Shown here: positions 7,139-10,517 of the stretch, in pieces
How the letters are laid out: every line of letters begins with the position of its first letter
Numbering within the stretch: the stretch's first letter is position 1
Assembly (NCBI GenBank): GCA_023665245.1
Contig: JAMPEH010000062.1
Location: 1 to 10,517 of the forward strand
DNA from: Muribaculaceae bacterium
GTDB lineage: Bacteria > Pseudomonadota > Alphaproteobacteria > Rs-D84
DNA: 10,517 nt
Direction: 5' to 3'
The notes under the pieces: model-generated
Told to the model about the DNA's origin: nothing
The model's database searches: none
The model's input: only the letters and a program-made list of their open reading frames with translations
Program-made: the position numbers and the translations under genes

Positions 7139-7753
7139 ATGAAATCACAGTTAGATTTTTTGAACGAATTAAATTCAAACGACGAAAATTTAATCACGGA
7201 AGTTCTGTTTGGCGTATGCAAAGTGACGCCGCATAAAAGCGACGTAGCAATAGTACTCGGTTGCGGGGTGGAAAAAGCGTTAGACCGTGCAGATATGGCT
7301 GCAAATTTTTATTTGCAAGGCTTTACAAAACTTATTATTACCTCCGGCGGCGTGGCGCACGAATTTAAAGGCGACAGCAAAAAAGAGTGTGAGATTATGC
7401 GCGGACGGTTAATTGAAAAGGGTGTTCCCGCAAGCGCAATAGTAGAAGAAGAAAATTCCCAAAACACAATAGGCAATATGGTATTCTCTTTGGGCGAGTT
7501 GTGTAAATTGGGTTTTTTGGAAAGTAATTTTAAAAGCATTACAATAGTAACTGAACCGTATCATTTAAAGAGAAGTCTTTTGCTTGCAAGTACTTATTTT
7601 CCTAAATATATTGACATTTACGGATATACAGAAGGTGCGGAGGAACAAGAAACACATTGGAGTTCTGACGTCAATTTAAAAAAATGCGTTGATACCGAGA
7701 TTTATTTACTTACGCAGCTTATAGAGAATGGGAGAGTTTATGAGCAGAAATAA
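7139..7753 (+). CDS. Soluble YdcF-like DUF218 protein
   Basis: A 204-aa protein with the DUF218 core: VAIVLGCG (36-43), the helix RADMAANFYLQG (50-61), LIITSGG (65-71), an E-x-M-containing helix and GVPASAIVEEENSQNTIGN (95-113), and ITIVTEPYHLKRSLLLA (134-150), where the family's conserved His and Arg lie. Unlike SanA/ElyC-type relatives it has no N-terminal membrane helix and resembles the cytoplasmic E. coli YdcF arrangement. YdcF binds S-adenosylmethionine in structural work, but the physiological reaction of the family is not established, and I assign none here. The ribosome site is weak (AAGG, 7127-7130, within the previous stop region), which suggests translational coupling to the phosphatase. 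Its last 14 bp overlap the glucosidase gene and its stop is followed directly by a second TAA-like triplet region. Confidence 0.88.
   Translation: MKSQLDFLNELNSNDENLITEVLFGVCKVTPHKSDVAIVLGCGVEKALDRADMAANFYLQGFTKLIITSGGVAHEFKGDSKKECEIMRGRLIEKGVPASAIVEEENSQNTIGNMVFSLGELCKLGFLESNFKSITIVTEPYHLKRSLLLASTYFPKYIDIYGYTEGAEEQETHWSSDVNLKKCVDTEIYLLTQLIENGRVYEQK
7730..7736 (+). promoter_or_regulatory. Ribosome binding site that decides the GH13 start
   Basis: GGGAGAG at 7730-7736 lies inside the end of the DUF218 gene and 3-5 bp before the ATG at 7740. It supports that ATG over an in-frame ATG at 7728, which overlaps the site itself and has only AGAGA upstream. Confidence 0.65.
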
Positions 7754-9326
7754 TAAGTTCCAAGATTGGATAGTATATCAAATTTATCCCCGCAGTTTTA
7801 AGGATAGTAACGGTGACGGGATAGGCGATTTGAAAGGAATTACAAGCAAGTTGGATCACCTTACCGAACTCGGGATAAACGCCGTGTGGCTTTCTCCTTG
7901 CTATAAAAGTCCCAATTGTGATAACGGCTACGATATTTCCGACTACCGCGACATAATGGACGAATTCGGCACGCTTGACGACTGGAAAGAAATGATTGAC
8001 GGTATGCACGCCCGCGGGATAAAACTTGTAATGGACTTCGTGGGCAACCACACTTCAAGCGAACATAAATGGTTTAAGGAAGCAAGAAAATCGAAAGATA
8101 ATCCTTATCACGATTATTACATATGGCGGGATAAACCTATTGCGGGTTTAATGTCTGAGTTTGGTGGTTCGCCTTGGGAATTTAACGAAGAAACAGGCGA
8201 ATATTATTTACATTCCTTTGCAATAGGACAGCCCGACTTAGATTGGACAAATCCGAAAGTCCGTAAGGAAATGTGCGACATAATAGACTACTGGGTAGAC
8301 CTCGGAGTAGACGGCTTCCGGTGCGACGTACTTGCCTTTATCTCAAAAGATTTGGAAAATGGTATAAATCAAAACGGTCCTAAACTGCACGAATATATAA
8401 GGGAACTTTTCGGCAGAGAAAAGGTAAAGCATATTTTTACTGTCGGAGAATGTTCTATGGGCGAGGACAAAATAGTTGATATATGCGGTGCAGATAGGGA
8501 CGAGCTTACCTGTATATTTCAATTCGACCACTTTTCGCACGGGAGGTTGCAGGATAAATTCGTGAAAATGCCTTTTAAATACGAAGAAGTCAGAAATGAC
8601 CTTGTTCGTTGGCAGTATTTTACTGAAAAGAACGACCTTATATATACTTTATTAACGGATAATCACGACCAAGCTCATATGATTTCAAGACTTGGTAATG
8701 ATAAAGAATATCGTTATGAATGTGCAACGATGTATGCGGCAATGATTTACCTTTTAAAAGGTGTGCCGTTCATATATCAGGGGCAGGAATACGGTTCTCC
8801 CGACCCTCATTATGACGATATTTCGCATTTCAACGATATAGAAACGCTTAATTACTATAATGAAAAAATTAACAATATCCCCCGCAATAAACTTATAGAA
8901 ATGATAAATTTCGGCAGCCGCGACAATACGCGCAGACCTATGTGTTGGAATAGCGAAAAAAACTATGGTTTTTCCGTAGCGGAAAAAACTTGGACAGATT
9001 TACATTCACGCGGCGCGGAGATAAATCTTGAAAGAGATAAAAACAGCGACAAATCAGTATTCTGTTTTTATAAAAAAGTTATTGCTCTGAGGAAAAGTTC
9101 CAAAGCCGCACGGTGCGGAAAATTTTGCGACTTAACCGTCGGTGACGGGTACTTTGCATACTCAATGACTTTTAACGACGAGTTAATATTGGTTGTTTGT
9201 AACTTTAACGAAAGTCGGACAGTAAACGGCTTGCCAGAATATGGATATTTATTCGGCAATTACGGTTCGGCAAGGAACGTAAATGGGAGTTATAAACCTT
9301 TTGAAACTGCTGTTTACAAAAAATGA
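7740..9326 (+). CDS. malL: GH13 alpha-glucosidase, oligo-1,6-glucosidase type (GH13_31-like)
   Basis: A 528-aa cytoplasmic enzyme (no signal peptide) that should release glucose from the non-reducing end of imported alpha-gluco-oligosaccharides. The N-terminus WIVYQIYPRSF and the calcium site DSNGDGIGDL (22-31) are typical. Conserved regions: I, DFVGNH (99-104); the marker QPDLDW; II, GFRCDV with nucleophile Asp196; III, VGECS with acid/base Glu237; IV, NHDQ with Asp310. SRDNTRRPMCW matches the SRDNxRxPMxW segment before the C-terminal beta-sandwich. Val197 directly after the nucleophile is the isomaltase-type residue (maltases have Thr or Ala), favouring alpha-1,6 bonds. The RLDRD motif of sucrose isomerases is not present. 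Length is slightly below the usual 550-560 aa. I chose ATG 7740 over 7728 because of the ribosome site at 7730-7736 and family N-termini. The gene overlaps the DUF218 gene by 14 bp. The symbol reflects similarity to MalL; exact specificity is inferred. Confidence 0.93.
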   Translation: MSRNNKFQDWIVYQIYPRSFKDSNGDGIGDLKGITSKLDHLTELGINAVWLSPCYKSPNCDNGYDISDYRDIMDEFGTLDDWKEMIDGMHARGIKLVMDFVGNHTSSEHKWFKEARKSKDNPYHDYYIWRDKPIAGLMSEFGGSPWEFNEETGEYYLHSFAIGQPDLDWTNPKVRKEMCDIIDYWVDLGVDGFRCDVLAFISKDLENGINQNGPKLHEYIRELFGREKVKHIFTVGECSMGEDKIVDICGADRDELTCIFQFDHFSHGRLQDKFVKMPFKYEEVRNDLVRWQYFTEKNDLIYTLLTDNHDQAHMISRLGNDKEYRYECATMYAAMIYLLKGVPFIYQGQEYGSPDPHYDDISHFNDIETLNYYNEKINNIPRNKLIEMINFGSRDNTRRPMCWNSEKNYGFSVAEKTWTDLHSRGAEINLERDKNSDKSVFCFYKKVIALRKSSKAARCGKFCDLTVGDGYFAYSMTFNDELILVVCNFNESRTVNGLPEYGYLFGNYGSARNVNGSYKPFETAVYKK

Positions 9327-9338
9327 TGAGGAATTATT

Positions 9339-10517
9339 ATGAAAATTTTTAGCGTAGCAATATTAGGTTGCGGTAATCGTGGAGCGGACAGTTACGGCGA
9401 GTATATGTTTGCGGCAAAAGATAAGTTTAAGATAAGCGTTCTATGTGATTTAAAAGAGGAAGTGCTTGAAAAATACGGCAAAAAATTCGGCGTATCAAAA
9501 GAAAATTTGTTTAACGATGAAAATACTTTTTTTGCGAAAAAACGTGCGGACGCGATAGTTATTGCAACTCAGGATAAAGACCACGTCAGACATTGCTTAA
9601 AAGCAATGGAGCTTGGTTATGATATTTTGCTTGAAAAGCCGATAACCGATAAAATAGAAGAATGTGAACAGCTTCTTGCCGCGCATACAAAGTACGGTTC
9701 AAAAATACTTGTCTGTCACGTTTTAAGATATGCACCCGCATTTGTTAAGGTGGCGGCACTTTTAAACGAGGGCGCAATAGGTAGACTCGTTGCAATACAG
9801 GCGTTGGAACAAGTATCTTATTGGCATCAGGCACACAGTTATGTGCGTGGGAATTGGAGAATTGCCGAAGAAACCACTCCGATGATATTGGCAAAATGTT
9901 GTCACGACCTTGATTTATTGCAATATTACGCAAAGTCAAAATGTAAATCCATTTCGTCGGTTGGAGATTTAACTTATTTCAATGAGAATAATGCTCCACA
10001 AAATACGGCAAGCAGATGTGCAGATTGTAGGCTCGTTGACAGTTGTCCATATAGTGCAAAGAGAATTTACATAGACGAATGGAAAGCGCAGGGTTGTCCC
10101 GAATATTGGCCCTTTTCGGTTCTTGCAAGCGGGCATAAGAGAGTAACGGAAGAAATTTTGAAAGATGCGGTAAAAAACGGTCCATATGGTAGGTGCGTAT
10201 TCAGATGCGATAATGATGTCGTTGACCATCAGATAACGCAAATGACTTTTGAAAACGGAGTAAAAGCTACACTTACTATGACAGCGTTCACAAAAAACGG
10301 CGGTAGGATTATGTCTTTTTTCGGTACTCTCGGAGAAATTGTTTTAAACGAAGAGTTAGGTACGATAGAGATAAAGCCTTTTGGTGCGGAAACAGTAACG
10401 GTTAATATAAAGGATATGAAAGAAGCAGGACACGCACACGGTGGCGGGGATAAAATTCTTGTTTCATCATTCTATGATACGCTCTGCGGATTTGGAAATA
10501 ATACTACAACGATAGAT
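9339..10517 (+). CDS. Gfo/Idh/MocA family NAD(P)-dependent oxidoreductase (3' end outside window)
   Basis: The frame starts at ATG 9339, 12 bp after the glucosidase stop, with GAGGA (9328-9332) as ribosome site, and stays open for 393 codons to the right edge. The N-terminal Rossmann fold has GCGNRG (10-15) for the dinucleotide, Asp37 at the end of beta-2 (LCDLKEE), suggesting NAD preference, and the family catalytic EKP at 99-101. The C-terminal domain has CCHDLDLLQYY (187-197), supplying the active-site Asp190. A cysteine cluster CADCRLVDSCPYSAKR (C227, C230, C236) forms an insert seen, from memory, in a subset of this family and could bind zinc. Members oxidise, reduce or epimerise sugars, inositols and glycosides, and some start glycoside cleavage by C3 oxidation. 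Here it would act on imported or released sugars, but the substrate is not readable. Truncated by the window edge, not by mutation. Confidence 0.9.
   Translation, partial: MKIFSVAILGCGNRGADSYGEYMFAAKDKFKISVLCDLKEEVLEKYGKKFGVSKENLFNDENTFFAKKRADAIVIATQDKDHVRHCLKAMELGYDILLEKPITDKIEECEQLLAAHTKYGSKILVCHVLRYAPAFVKVAALLNEGAIGRLVAIQALEQVSYWHQAHSYVRGNWRIAEETTPMILAKCCHDLDLLQYYAKSKCKSISSVGDLTYFNENNAPQNTASRCADCRLVDSCPYSAKRIYIDEWKAQGCPEYWPFSVLASGHKRVTEEILKDAVKNGPYGRCVFRCDNDVVDHQITQMTFENGVKATLTMTAFTKNGGRIMSFFGTLGEIVLNEELGTIEIKPFGAETVTVNIKDMKEAGHAHGGGDKILVSSFYDTLCGFGNNTTTID

Noticed and set aside
7666..7673. Palindrome TGACGTCA, related to the core of the intergenic hairpins
   Set aside because: It lies inside the DUF218 coding region (codons for SDV) with no spacer and no gene start nearby, so chance is the simpler explanation.
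7728..7730. ATG at 7728 as the GH13 start
   Set aside because: The good ribosome site GGGAGAG (7730-7736) overlaps this codon and is well placed only for the ATG at 7740, which also gives the usual short N-terminus of this family.
8520..8590. Sucrose isomerase/trehalulose synthase activity for the GH13 protein
   Set aside because: The RLDRD/RLNRD loop that marks sucrose isomerases is absent in the segment before region IV (RLQDK lies near there but does not align by position), and the rest matches hydrolytic oligo-1,6-glucosidases.

Overview
The window looks like part of a glycan uptake and degradation locus from a low-to-moderate-GC, Gram-positive-type bacterium, most likely an uncultured member of the Clostridia (Bacillota). 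That placement is inference. It rests on AGGAGG-like ribosome binding sites, a classical lipobox on the solute-binding protein, a transporter operon without its own ATPase gene, and a gene order that recalls the Bacillus subtilis maltodextrin (mdx/yvd-malL) operon. All genes are on the + strand and tightly packed. I see no tRNA, rRNA, CRISPR array, transposase or integrase.

Left part (1-5272): the 3' part of a gene for a secreted, multi-domain, probably carbohydrate-binding surface protein runs in from the left edge. It is followed 18 bp later by an ABC sugar importer: an unusually long solute-binding lipoprotein with an EF-hand-like loop, a MalF/UgpA-type permease and a MalG/UgpE-type permease. 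The SBP-permease gap is 3 bp and the two permease genes overlap by 4 bp, so these genes are almost certainly one transcript. The promoter must lie left of the window.

Middle (5273-6414): a strong 14-bp stem-loop follows the permeases. Next comes a four-helix membrane protein with a large extracytoplasmic domain, resembling DUF1189/YvdJ proteins, which in B. subtilis sit directly after mdxG. A second intergenic region (6320-6414) carries a short hairpin, an 18-bp AT-rich perfect palindrome and a possible extended -10 promoter that the palindrome overlaps.

Right part (6415-10517): a histidine-phosphatase superfamily protein, a soluble YdcF-like DUF218 protein, a GH13 oligo-1,6-glucosidase/alpha-glucosidase (all catalytic residues visible, isomaltase-type Val after the nucleophile), and a Gfo/Idh/MocA NAD(P)-dependent oxidoreductase cut by the right edge. 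Gaps are 10 and 12 bp, and the DUF218 gene overlaps the glucosidase by 14 bp.

Working model (inference): the surface protein captures an alpha-glucan or other glycan, the SBP and permeases import alpha-gluco-oligosaccharides using an ATPase encoded elsewhere, the cytoplasmic GH13 enzyme cleaves them, and the phosphatase, DUF218 protein and oxidoreductase act on downstream or modified sugars in a way the sequence does not reveal. I find no clear sign of a wholly new system. The less ordinary points are the calcium-loop insert in the SBP, the surface protein co-transcribed with the importer, the two related intergenic hairpins, and the phosphatase plus DUF218 pair between the importer and the glucosidase.
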